DNA of 64,000 nucleotides from Cordylochernes scorpioides. Its lineage: Eukaryota; Arthropoda; Arachnida; Pseudoscorpiones; Chernetidae. The notes beneath the pieces were generated by a model, which saw only the letters and a list, made by a program, of their open reading frames with translations, was not told the origin of the DNA and did not search any database. Each line of letters begins with the position of its first letter. Position 1 is the stretch's first letter. Both the position numbers and the translations under genes were made by a program. The stretch is taken from assembly GCA_030710605.1 (NCBI GenBank), contig CP092869.1, forward strand, positions 13,771,295-13,835,294. Direction: 5' to 3'. This document shows positions 43,041 through 52,904 of this stretch, piece by piece.

Positions 43041-43549
43041 ATTTATTTATGGATTGCTCTATTTTCAAAAGGATTATCTTTGTCTATGCTAACCTTTTCT
43101 ATACATTTCTCTATCTTCAGTAATGATTTTAAATAAGTCTTGCATCTTTATCGTCAACATTATTTTCTTAAAGATTAAAGATTAGTTGATATCTATTCTG
43201 GAAAAAATGCAACTTTTAGTTGAACGATCTGTTATGTAATTAAAGTAAGTAAGAAGGACGTAACCAACTTTACATATTATTTATTATTAATAGCAATTAT
43301 ACAAAACATATCTTGGTATATGTTTTACATGAAAACAACAAAAACGATAAAAATTATATACATACAAGTTCCTTTTCAAACACAAGCTCATCTATAGCCA
43401 ATGTTACTCTGTGTAATATTCCAACACGATCAGATGCCTTTTTTAAATGACAATTTTTTTTTTCTAAATTTAGGTTAAATATAGGCTAATATCATAAAAT
43501 GGCATTTCGCAAACAGAAACAAAGCATTTATTAATACATATAGTATTTT

Positions 43550-43700
43550 TTAAAAGCATATATTGGATCAAAATACATATGTATACAAAATGTATATATT
43601 TTACTAATATTTCAGTTGTATGATTATTGAATATTGGTAAAATAAATGATATTTTAATCCAATATATGCCTTTTTAAATTAAAGATTTATTTATGGATTT
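43550..43700. repeat. Family K, shortened copy
   Basis: AAAGCATATATTGGATCAAA and TAATCCAATATATGCCTTTT with a compressed centre. Confidence 0.7.
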
Positions 43701-43725
43701 CTCTATTTTCAAAACATATAGTATA

Positions 43726-43886
43726 CAGTTAAGCCTGTCTATAGCGCCACCTCTTGGGACTCACCAAAATAGGGTGCTATAGAGAGGGGGTGCTATAGAC
43801 AGGTCACTTTTAATGTAAATCGCATCGTACTACGTATTTAAAATCGGTCGCTATAGAGAGAAAGGCGCTATAGACAGGTTTAACTA
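43726..43886. mobile_element. Pogo-like MITE family P, copy 1
   Basis: Starts CAGTTAAGCCTGTCTATAGC and ends CTATAGACAGGTTTAACTA, with TA next to the ends. Internal CTATAGAGAG motifs are repeated. The 5' CAGT and TA target resemble pogo/Tigger elements. Copy 2 is at 56716-56892. Confidence 0.85.
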
Positions 43887-44212
43887 TATATATAATATAC
43901 ACGTGTATTATCTTCTATTAAATCTATAGCTACAAAATAAATAAAAGAAGAAAACAAAAAGGTAAATATGGTATCCCAATTTGATCTTGTAAATGCATAA
44001 CATCAAGATATGCAAAAATGATTTATCATACAAAGGCCTTCTTAAATTTGTTTATGGGAAGGTTGAACCTTTGGACCCCAATAGACCTTAGGAGAAAGCA
44101 TTTTAAACAAATAAACTTCGTGACATCACAATTCTAAGTACCAGAAGATGAGTCAAACTTCATTGTTTATCTCCATTTCTGTTTATACAATTTCGAAGGT
44201 ATTAGGTAAACA

Positions 44213-44545
44213 CAGCTTTATTAAGACCATCGGTCTTATACAGATTCACCACAGGAAGAAATCATAGATGGAGCTACTATACTCCAGGCAGCACAGAGCC
44301 CAACAACAGCCTCCAGGTCCGACGTTATAACAGAATACACACATACAGCTTTATTAAGACCATCGGTCTTATACAGATTCACCACAGGAAGAAATCATAG
44401 ATGGAGCTACTATACTCCAGGCAGCGCAGAACCCAACAACAGTCTCCAGGTCCGACGTTATAACAGAATACACACATACAGCTTTATTAAGACCACCGGT
44501 CTTATACAGATTCACCACAGGAAGAAATCATAGATGGAACTCCTA
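44213..44545 (-). repeat. Family C 3' end in 133-bp tandem
   Basis: Three starts of ACAGCTTTATTAAGACC (44212, 44345, 44478) give a 133-bp period. The first two units are complete through AGGTCCGACGTTATAACAGAA; the third is cut at about 44545. A further diverged piece (ACTCCAGGTAGCACAGAACC) follows at 44779. Confidence 0.85.
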
Positions 44546-45613
44546 TATTATTATTTATTTAAGTAACCCAGGTTCCTGGAGCGTACAGAAGTCGCCAACT
44601 ACCCGGGATGTCCTTCTGACCTAAGTCTTCTTGGATTTATATACAATGCCAGTGGAAGTCCAATTAATGAGGTGTCGTCAGGCAGATTTCTTTCTTGGGA
44701 GATTTTCTAGGGATGCTGGACATATGTTGGTGATACCTAGGAGAGTGGCTGTCTGGAATCTTTGGTGTTGGAAAACTCCTATACTCCAGGTAGCACAGAA
44801 CCCTACAGCCTCCAGGTCTGACACATGTCCAGTGGCCACAGAATCCACCGTACATAGGTTAGCGTATTTTTACTTTTTAATATTCATAATCGACGTATAT
44901 TTATTCCTTGTTTTAACATCTTCTAAACGGTCTAAATCATTGTTCAATTTAGTATATTTTGCAGAGTTTCTTTCATGGTCTTTTTCGCTACGTAGCTATT
45001 ATGATCAAACTAAGGGTTCGACATTGGGTTATACGTTTTTGTATCAATTTGCATACCAGTTTTTAATATTGCATTTTTATCTGCTTGATCATGTTATTTA
45101 TTATATTCTCAATCGAGTTATTCCAGGATCCATAAGCTCTCCCTAAAATTTCTGCAAAACGCATTTCGTGATCTAAGAAGAATACGTAGATAATATGTTT
45201 CTTGAAACTTACAGTAGATAATATAAATGATAGAATATGTTAAATTTCCGCCAATTTAATGTAATGTGTCTCCTATGAATGCTAGTGGATATGAAGTAAT
45301 AGCCATATTTTTTATGCCAATTTAAGGTTTCGTCGTAAAAATTGGAAATATGTCAGTGAAGTATGTGCAATATTGGATTTAGCAACATTAGTAACCGAAT
45401 TTAAAGTTGAGGTCAAGATTTAATGGCGACTCAAATATTCCGTCTCGTTGTAAAATGTTGATTTGCATACCCTCAAGATTGGAAGAACTCAAAATAATCA
45501 TATTCTTCAATGGGTAAAGCTTTGATGTCAATTTGGCTGGAATAATGATGAAAAATAATTCTGAGGGCCCTTGAATTGTTAAGATTTTTTATCTATTCGT
45601 TTTTACTCGATTA
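44546..45613. other. No gene called; open frame of unclear meaning
   Basis: A 171-codon plus-strand frame (44631-45146) overlaps a family C fragment in its first third and continues with AT-rich, Phe/Tyr/Leu-rich codons. I see no domain and treat it as chance. Confidence 0.4.
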
Positions 45614-46118
45614 TCTACTTATATAATTGCCTTATTCTGAAGCTCACGGATAGAATGCGCGCCCATTGGCTGCCGGCGAACACGTGTCTTCCCTGCCCCC
45701 CTCTAGACAACCCTGTTATCGGCTGTGTGATACATACACCTGTCTATAGCGGCCACTCTAGACAACCCTGTTATCAGCTGTGTGATACATCCACCTGTCT
45801 ATACAGACCACCCTGTCTATAGCGGTCACTTTAGACAACCCTGTTATCATCAGTGTGTTACAATCACCTGTCTATACAGACCGCCCTGTCTATAGCGGTC
45901 ACTTGAGGCAACCCTGTTATCAGCAGTGTGATACATACACCTGTCTATACAGACCACCCTGTCTATAGCGGCCACCCTAGACAACCCTGTTATCGGCTGT
46001 GTGATACATACACCTGTCTATACAGACCACCCTGTCTATAGCGACCACCCAAGACAACGTTTTTAAAATATATTCGCACTCGGGTAAACCCCGGGCGTTG
46101 CCCGGGCCATTCGTCTAG
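45614..46118 (+). mobile_element. Helitron-like element with internal minisatellite
   Basis: The 3' end is CCCGGGC-GTT-GCCCGGG hairpin (46090-46106), 8 nt, then CTAG (46115-46118) followed by T. It is homologous over about 40 bp to the end of the Helitron at 36146. A candidate 5' end TCTACTTATATAATT at 45614 is preceded by A. The 3' terminus is clear; the 5' boundary is less certain. Confidence 0.65.
45700..46065. repeat. 73-bp minisatellite inside the Helitron-like element
   Basis: About five units: GACCACCCTGTCTATAGCGG, CCACCCTAGACAACCCTGTT, ATCGGCTGTGTGATACATAC, ACCTGTCTATACA. The CTGTCTATAGCG part equals the terminal sequence of MITE family P (43726, 56716). Confidence 0.9.
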
Positions 46119-46157
46119 TTATATATATAATATGATGCACTAGCGCGCCATCTGTTA

Positions 46158-46571
46158 TCAAAATTCGAAACTATTATAAAGGCGTAAGATTCTTTTTGAA
46201 ATTAAACAATTGCTACTGCCCTTACTACAATGGAAAAATTATTGGGAGGGCCTGGCTCATCAGTGGTGAACCCTCCCAGCGGTTTCGCCAGTTTAATCTA
46301 CCATACCGCCGTTATATTGCATTTTTGGAACTTCCTTTCATAGTTCTTCTAAAATACCCATTCCAAGAGTCTACTAACAGTATCACTATAAAAGGAAGTT
46401 CCAAAAATGCAATATAACGGCGGTATGGTAGATTAAACTGGCGAAACCGCTGGGAGGGTTCACCACTGATGAGCCAGGCCCTCCCAATAATTTTTCCATT
46501 GCAGTAAGGACAGTAGAAATTGTTTAATTTCAAAAAGAATCTTACCTCTTTATAATAGTTTCGAATTTTGA
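46158..46571. repeat. Large palindrome, about 185-bp arms, containing the structured repeat twice
   Basis: Left arm 46158-46342, right arm 46387-46571, nearly perfect complements, with a 44-bp centre. Each arm holds the structured repeat (CTGGCGAAACCGCTGGGAGG, CACTGATGAGCCAG, GCCCTCCCAATA). The outer 60 bp match the short foldback at 11306-11435. Confidence 0.92.
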
Positions 46572-46574
46572 TAT

Positions 46575-46690
46575 ATATATATATGTTATATTAAAATATT
46601 ATTTTATTTTAAAAAAAAATTATATTTCATAGATTCAAATACTCTATTAAATCAACCGCCAGAGGTCACGCTTCCCCCTATAAAACTCAC
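46575..46690 (-). repeat. Family G 3' fragment
   Basis: TATATTTCATAGATTCAAAT and CGCCAGAGGTCACGCTTCCC, inverted relative to 25540-25640 and 36650-36720. Confidence 0.7.
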
Positions 46691-47392
46691 AAAGAAGGTA
46701 ATATATATTTTCTCCTCTTTTCAATATCATTAATATTTAAAACATGTAAATAATAATTTGTATATAAAAATAGTATTTATCATCAATTTATTATCGTGTT
46801 AATCCTGTTGAAGGACTGACAAGTCTGAAAGCTTGAACATAAAAATTTGAACAAGAAACCCTGGAAGCTTTATTTACTTTATAATACTCAATATGTGAGG
46901 GAATGTTTTATTCAGAATGAATATTACAGAAAATTAGGCGAGAAGTAAAGGCTACAAGTAGGGATTAAAGATTCAACCTTCCAGAAGACTGTCTATTTGT
47001 GCAGCCAACTTAAGGAATGGTGCCACGAAGTCATTGAGGGCATGCAGGTTAGAACGCTCAACGAGGTGATAGCCAATCTCAGAGGAAACTTTCCTGATCG
47101 GGTAGCTAGGCCGTGACAAATTGGCTGAATACCCTTTCTTTATCTTCGTTGAAGATATCGTGGAACGGTATTGAGATCCTTCTTACACGGCGGGAGCACG
47201 GTTAGAACAGCACGGATATATATCAGGCCAAGTAAGATAGCCGAAGATTTAGCCATTGCTAAATATCCACCATGATTTTCACAATCATTACCACTTGTAA
47301 TTTGGATAGGTAAAAATATTTACTAAATGTTTCAAAACATTACATTTAAGAAAAAATGTTTGTAACTATAAACAAACGTTTACCACAATAAA
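46691..47392. other. Spacer; one hammerhead-like relic
   Basis: CTGTTGA, AGGACTGACAAGTCT (a 5-bp hairpin) and GAAAGC at about 46805-46834 resemble a mutated hammerhead core. 46920-47270 is GC-moderate without a recognised gene. Confidence 0.4.
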
Positions 47393-47579
47393 TACATAGA
47401 CAAAACTTAAGGAAGTTGTACCCTTCAGCATGTATATCGGGATTCAGACAATAACTCTGAAAGATATTTGATACACATTGAACTTTATTAAAGACACACG
47501 AGATAACCAAGTGTGAACAAAATTGTGCCTCTGTCTCCTTCAGAAAAATAGATTCTTTAAGTTTTGTCCATGAGTGTAT
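47393..47579 (-). mobile_element. MITE, full copy of the type at 22971
   Basis: Starts TACATAGACAAAACTTAAGG and ends CTTTAAGTTTTGTCCATGAG, TGTA. About 187 bp, reversed relative to 22971-23163. Confidence 0.8.
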
Positions 47580-47644
47580 ATCATTATTGTGAATTCACAG
47601 TGTCTAGGTGAAATAATGAAACATATTAAAACAATACACTTTAG

Positions 47645-47960
47645 TTTTTGTCGTATCCAATGAAGAGCCTCATGTCTCCATACATCTCTATCACAGCAGC
47701 AGCAATGTCCACTATCTTGGGTGTGTAAAGCTGCTGCTCTGGGTCCATGTCAATTTTCTGTTATTGTCGTGTCCAAAGAAGAGCTCAGATGTTTCCATGT
47801 ATCTCTATCACAGCAGTCGCAATGTTCTCTATCTTGGGTGTGTAAAGCTGCTGTTCTGGGTCCATTTCAATTTTCTGTTTTTGCCGTGTCCAATGAAGAG
47901 CCTCAGATGTTTCCACGCATCTCTATCACAGCAGTCGCTATGTCCACTATCTTGGTATCG
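47645..47960 (-). repeat. LINE 3' ends in tandem, about 118-bp period
   Basis: Three units, each TGTCCAATGAAGAGC ... ATGTCCACTATCTTGGGTGT ... GGTCCATGTCAATTTTCTG. ATGTCC (or ATGTTC) falls at 47705, 47822 and 47940. The minus strand of each encodes KIDMDPEQQLYTPKI-like sequence from the C-terminus of the LINE at 2112. Confidence 0.85.
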
Positions 47961-48075
47961 GTTTTACTCTTCATTGGAAAATGGGTGCCGTTGCCATGTT
48001 AGTCACCTTGGACCAGGATTTGGTCAAATATTCCAAGAGTCCAGGGAAGGGGGTGTGGTTGGACTTCTCCCCCCT

Positions 48076-48342
48076 CTAATACACTTGAGCAGTAAGCTGA
48101 AAGAAGAGTATTCGAGTATAACTAAATGGGAACGCCTCTATCTCAACTTTACAAGAGAAAGGGTCAAGAAGGAACCAACGACCCACTACTAAAGATGGCA
48201 AGGTCAACTCATCTTCTCGGAATCTCACTCTAGCCTTCCAAAATTTCTTTGAACGTTGCGAAATTTGATTAATAGCTTGAAACTCTTCATTGCGCCAAAT
48301 TTGAAGGTTTCTGTTGTCCAGCTGAGGTTGTATGAGGTTCAT
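48076..48342 (-). CDS. Unidentified open frame, possible exon remnant
   Basis: 88 codons containing NLQIWRNEEFQAINQISQRS and KKFWKARVRFREDELTLPSL, polar and helix-like, with balanced codons in an AT-rich region. It sits between two arrays of LINE 3' ends, so it may belong to another retroelement. No domain recognised. Confidence 0.25.
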   Translation of the reverse strand: MNLIQPQLDNRNLQIWRNEEFQAINQISQRSKKFWKARVRFREDELTLPSLVVGRWFLLDPFSCKVEIEAFPFSYTRILFFQLTAQVY

Positions 48343-48607
48343 CTTGACTTGAAATAGAAATTATCTACGTTGCATATGCTCATTCAACAAATTTCTGTCT
48401 ATGTTCAGGTTGGCCAACTATACCCTTCAAACTCTCTACTCACTTGATATCTATGTAACTGCAAGTTTTCTAAGAGTTTGCTTGGATATGTATTTTGCGG
48501 ACGGAATCTGTAGCATAACATCCAGTATGGGTCAGCATTTTCTGAATGATGTATTTCTCTTTCCCATATAGTCCTTCGTCAAAAAATTTGACAAAGCATA
48601 GGTGTGT

Positions 48608-49017
48608 TGTTGTTGTTGTTGTCGTGTCCAATGAAGAACCTTAGATGTCTCCATACATCTCTATCACAGCAGTCGCAATGTCCACTATTTTGGGTGTGTA
48701 AAGCTGCTGTTCTGGGTCCATGTCAATTTTCTATTGTTGTTGTGTCCAATGAAGAGCCTCAGATGTCTCCACACATCTCTATCACAGCAGTTGCAATGTC
48801 CACTATCATGGGTGTGTAAAGCTGTTGCTCTGGGTCCATGTCAATTTTCTGTTGTTGTGTCCAATGAAGAGATGTCTCCATACATCTCTATCACAGCAGT
48901 CGCTATGTCCTCTATCTTGGGTGTGTAAAGCTGCTGTTCTAGGTCCATGTCAATTTTCTGCAAGGCTGCGGCCATTGCTGGGCATGAGAATATGTGGGTA
49001 GACGTTAGTTCCACACC
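48608..49017 (-). repeat. LINE 3' ends in tandem, second array
   Basis: Same unit as 47645-47960, at 48678, 48796 and 48905 (118 and 109 bp). The last unit continues into more internal LINE sequence (GCAAGGCTGCGGCCATTGCT, ATGAGAATATGTGGGTAG), so the array grew at the tail of a longer truncated copy. Confidence 0.85.
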
Positions 49018-49306
49018 AGTATAGGTGTGTAATAAGCACTTATATATATATATGCCATATATGTGAATATTTCATATAATCCCTTGTTAATATCATGAAA
49101 TAAGGTCCTTTAATTTTAAAAATATAATTACAATAAATACATGTGAACATATGTCTGTAGAGATAATATATTTGATGGTATTATATTAAAAAGAAACACA
49201 CATTGCCAGTAAATTCAATTGTTACAAAGTTTAACACATACATGTGTGAAAATTCTAAACTATTATAGACGCTTAGTAATAGTTTCGAATTTTCATAACA
49301 GATTGC

Positions 49307-49566
49307 CCCTGTAAGGGCTCCTAATCCAGGGATACAGGATGAGCAGCGTTTGTACTCCATGTTAGGAGCAGCTGCACATGGCGTCTGTTCTTCATGTCAG
49401 AGGCGGCCATTTATTTTGGAGCTAAGTCGGCCTACCACTGAGTAGTGCTCCCAGTCTTAATGACAAAGGCAGACACATTCTACTTCACCCAGTCATGATG
49501 GTTGTCAAGTCTCAAGCTTTACATGATACCCTAATATGATTGAGTGGAGATAAGAAAAAAAGGAAG
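49307..49566 (+). mobile_element. SINE-like retroposon family A, copy 2, with target duplication
   Basis: 260 bp, flanked by a 12-bp duplication ATAACAGATTGC at 49295-49306 and 49567-49578. Starts CCCCTGTAAGGGCTCC, ends ATATGATTGAGTGGAGATAA, then an A/G tail. The insertion interrupts a repeat related to 46158 (TTCTAAACTATTATAGACGC). This copy defines the family boundaries. Confidence 0.9.
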
Positions 49567-49768
49567 ATAACAGATTGCGCTCTAATACATCATAACATAC
49601 AGGTATATAATACAAGGTTATCCCAAAAGTTCGTAAACACTTACAAAAAATTTAAATACCAATATTATTCGCCGTTATGTATAATGTCTTTGTAACATGT
49701 ATGAAGTAATTGTATTATGTATGAAGTAATTGTATTATGTATTATTTTGTATTCGCCGTCATGATTGG

Positions 49769-50131
49769 ACAATTGACAATTGAAACAAATTTTATTGACT
49801 TCTTGTCAATAATTTACATTAAAAATGGAAATAAAACTAAAAGATAGATGATCATGCGGGGGATGTGCCCCGGCGAATGAGCCTTCTTTCCCAGGCGATG
49901 AGCGGGTCCTCTGCTCCTCCGGTCAGCCCAACCTGTACGAAGTACCGGTAGATGATGGATTTGGCAGACGCTAGGATGGCCAGGTTGTCATCTTCGAGGC
50001 CAGACCCGAAAATCCAGGCCCGCAAGTCAGGGGATCGCCCAAAGACACTGAAGGCTTCGATGATGAGGGGCCTGATACGACTGCAGCTCCAGTAGCGATG
50101 GTCAAGGGAGCGATCTACGGAACCGCAGGCC
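49769..50131 (-). pseudogene. 5'-truncated LINE, C-terminal ORF and 3' UTR
   Basis: The minus-strand frame from 50131 to 49855 encodes DRSLDHRYWSCSRIRPLIIE, then WIFGSGLEDDNLAILASAKS and IIYRYFVQVGLTGG, and ends in a stop. The Cys/His-containing tail resembles C-terminal regions of arthropod LINE polyproteins. The 3' UTR ends CAATTGTCAATTGT. An 11-bp duplication GTCATGATTGG (49758-49768 and 50132-50142) flanks it, so it inserted into family B. It belongs to a different clade from the LINE at 2112. Confidence 0.7.
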
Positions 50132-50142
50132 GTCATGATTGG

Positions 50143-50256
50143 GGTTATTGACTCATCCATTGATGAGCTCTCCTCTTTTCCCCGGCAGACACCATCAACA
50201 AGCTTTACAAGCTTGACACCCTAATATGATTGAGTGGGGATAAGAAAGAAGAAGAT
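50143..50256 (+). mobile_element. Retroposon family B, copy 2
   Basis: Together with 49759-49768, this is a family B copy split by the LINE fragment. It ends ATATGATTGAGTGGGGATAA, then GAAAGAAGAAGA. Confidence 0.75.
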
Positions 50257-50337
50257 GTATTGGCCGTAATAATATTATTCGCTAAGTAAAAAGAAAAACA
50301 ACGTTTAAAAAAAACATGAACTTTCGGTACAACCTTA

Positions 50338-51118
50338 TATATATATATTCTAAATGTACGTGATTGAGCACAAATAGACATTTAAAAAACACATTTCAGA
50401 TCTTTTGTTAACGTTAAAAGTGTTTTCCACAAGGAAATCCTCTATGTACAGACTTTCTAAAGACGTTATACTTCAATATTGACCTTTCAATCAAATATAG
50501 ATGTGTATCTAAAGAAGAAATTTGAAGAGCGAATAAAGCAATAGCTGACATAATCTTGTACTCACTTGTTAATACCTTGTCATCATCTATTGACGAAATG
50601 TAAACTGAACATTTCCAAATATATTTGACATTTACGTTAAGTTCTTACAGTTCAAGATCCTGATCATTAGCGAAATAGGAAGTACTGAAACAATACTTAA
50701 GTAGAAAGAGCAATAGAATAAATAATGTTGAAGGAAAGATTATTAGGTCAAGAGATCTCTTGACCTGAAGATCCACCCTTGGGCGGATTGTTGCTTACAA
50801 TACCGATTTACGGCTGGCCAACCGTCTTCTTTTTGAGGCTAAGCCCTCCCTATTTATATCTAGCAAAGCTCACGGTACTGTGCGCAGCTTTACCTCTATC
50901 TCTTAAAACCAAGGTTTCTTAACCTTCTTTTTCCCTCTCAGACTGATAATTTGTAGAAAAAATTGCAATTTTTTGATGTTTTTTTTTTTAGCGTAAATAA
51001 CTTTTTAGGTTATAAATAACTACTATTTAAGTTGAAATTCTTGTTTTTTTAATCGAAATCTTAGAATCAAAATTCGCATTTTTTTGTTTTTTTAGTGTAA
51101 AACACTTTCTAGGTTATA
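50338..51118. other. AT-rich spacer, nothing recognised
   Basis: Two related AT-rich segments at 50990-51130 (AGGTTATAAATAACTACT and AGGTTATAAACAACTACT) form a short direct repeat. Confidence 0.4.
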
Positions 51119-51128
51119 AACAACTACT

Positions 51129-51348
51129 GGTGGTGTCTTGTCCATGATCGTCAATTTCTGATTTTGCTGCTCCATGGAAAGGGGGGTGCCATTGCCCCGT
51201 TAGTCAACCACATTTCAGAGTTCCCTGTTCACGGTTATCATAGCGGCTCGGAGCTCACGACACCGTACTTCGCTCTACAGGGCAGTCCCTTACTTATGCT
51301 GCTTCTCCCGCCCGCCACGTAGAGAAGGGGTTAGACTTCTGGTCAGGA
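51129..51348. mobile_element. 220-bp insertion with 10-bp target duplication
   Basis: GC-richer insert flanked by AACAACTACT (51119-51128 and 51349-51358). Begins GGTGGTGTCTTGTCCATG, the same words as the 74-bp minisatellite unit. Contains GGTGCCATTGCCCCGTTAGTC, related to GGTGCCGTTGCCATGTTAGTC near 47986. Family unknown. Confidence 0.65.
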
Positions 51349-52559
51349 AACAACTACTATATAAGTTAAAATTCTTGTTTCTTAATCGAAATCCTAGAAT
51401 TAAGGCATTAACGTGAAAGTTGACTGAGCCATAGTTTCCAACAGGTAGCAAGACCATAGTACAGCTGGTTTATTCATTGAAATTTTAAGTGGTAAAAATA
51501 ATGTGGGGGTTTTCCCCTTGCCTTCATATGGCATTGACCTGATAGCAAGTTCATCCACCTCTTTAGAAACCATTTCCAACTTCAAGGGCAAGTAGTGAGT
51601 ACTCTTTCCCATGTATTGTAATGTATATGTAATAATTTCATATAAAAACGTAAGACATTGATTTAATAACCTAAACATTCGGAATTACACCAGTCTTTCT
51701 CATATTTGTTTCAAATCATCTGAGAAAGAGCTGTATAAAATTGAAATTTATATGTTCTTAAATAAAAGAAACATTTTGCAGCCTATTTTGTTTAAACGTT
51801 GAGAAAATAAAAAAAACTCTAACTGGCCGAAGTGTCTATTTTTCATAGAAATATTTTAGCCTGTAAAATAGACAAGCGGCGACATCAAAGACATTTCACT
51901 TTCTTAAGTTTTGTCCATGGGTGCATATGAAAACACAAATTGTGATTAACCTGTACATATTCTTCATTGCAAAACTTATTACTTGGATTTCCCCCTTTGA
52001 GTGGTACCTAATATAGTTATTTTTGAACTGGAAATAAACTATTTGCATTATAATTTATATTTTGCTTTCTAATATAAACTTTTTAATATATTCCTGATTT
52101 AAAGCAATACTAGAGACAGCTATTGAAGCTTCTTCTAGAGAATCTCTCATAGAAAATCGATAGAAAAGTCTATGAAAATCAACATCGGCGGAAAGGAACA
52201 TTAAGAAAAAAGTCATTGAATTGATGGCAATTCGATCAAAGTTCCTTCTGAGGCAGTTCGGCGGCTGGTACAAGGGCCATATGCAAATCAACGGGACCGG
52301 AGGGGCAAGGTGGCCATGCGGAAGTCATTCCCGTTGCCATGGTAGCCGTCCAAAATGGGGCCACTGTGACCCATCCCCCTATTGTGTCCCATCCAGGGGT
52401 GTCAAATACTTCAATTGTATGTGTTCATTCAGTGAATGTTTTGGAAAATATTTATTATCGGTATAATAAATTAACACAGAATTTGAATGTAATTCTACTG
52501 TCCTATAAGCTTATGTCCATAATTTTCTTGAAAACCATTTCTGAGATTCCATCCTTCAG
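51349..52559. other. Spacer with repeat scraps
   Basis: 51790-51850 is a GAAACGTTGAGAA/CTGGCCGAAGTGTC family piece. 51893-51926 is a MITE-end fragment (TTAAGTTTTGTCCATGGG). No gene recognised; short open frames at 52055-52626 are not convincing. Confidence 0.45.
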
Positions 52560-52700
52560 CGCTGCGTATATAAACAGAATCGTCCAATACAGTATTAGAG
52601 CTCTGAGAAGCGGTCTGGTAGAATAAATTGGCGCTGGGAGGGTTCACCACTGATGAACCAAGCCCTCCCAATGTATTTTTTCATCGCAGTAAGGGCAGTA
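52560..52700 (+). repeat. Structured repeat, copy with a deletion
   Basis: TTGGCGCTGGGAGGGTTCAC, CACTGATGAACCAAGCC, CTCCCAATG. TTGG/CCAA and TGGGAGGG/CCCTCCCA both pair although the GAAAC segment is deleted. Confidence 0.75.
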
Positions 52701-52904
52701 GAAGTTTGTATTATGTATAAAAGAAACATTCATGCTTTTAAATCCTTTCATTTTATATATATTTATAGGTATAATAAATATTTATGGTATTTTCTACCTT
52801 TTTACTATGTGTAGATAATGGAAAAACAACTTTATATTTGATTAATTAACTAATTAGATTTCTGGAGATGAGTTTCTTTTACATTTTATTAAAGTAATCT
52901 CAAG

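Larger units (their letters stand above)
49613..50337 (+). mobile_element. MITE family L interrupted by nested retroposons
   Basis: Left end ACAAGGTTATCCCAAAAGTT at 49615, right end AACTTTCGGTACAACCTTAT at 50317. The MITE is broken at GTATTCGCCG (49749-49758) and resumes after GTATTGGCCG (50257-50266), a target duplication with one change. Confidence 0.75.

Noticed and set aside
44631-45146. 171-codon plus-strand frame as a gene
   Set aside because: The beginning overlaps a dispersed retroposon fragment and the remainder is AT-rich with no recognised domain.
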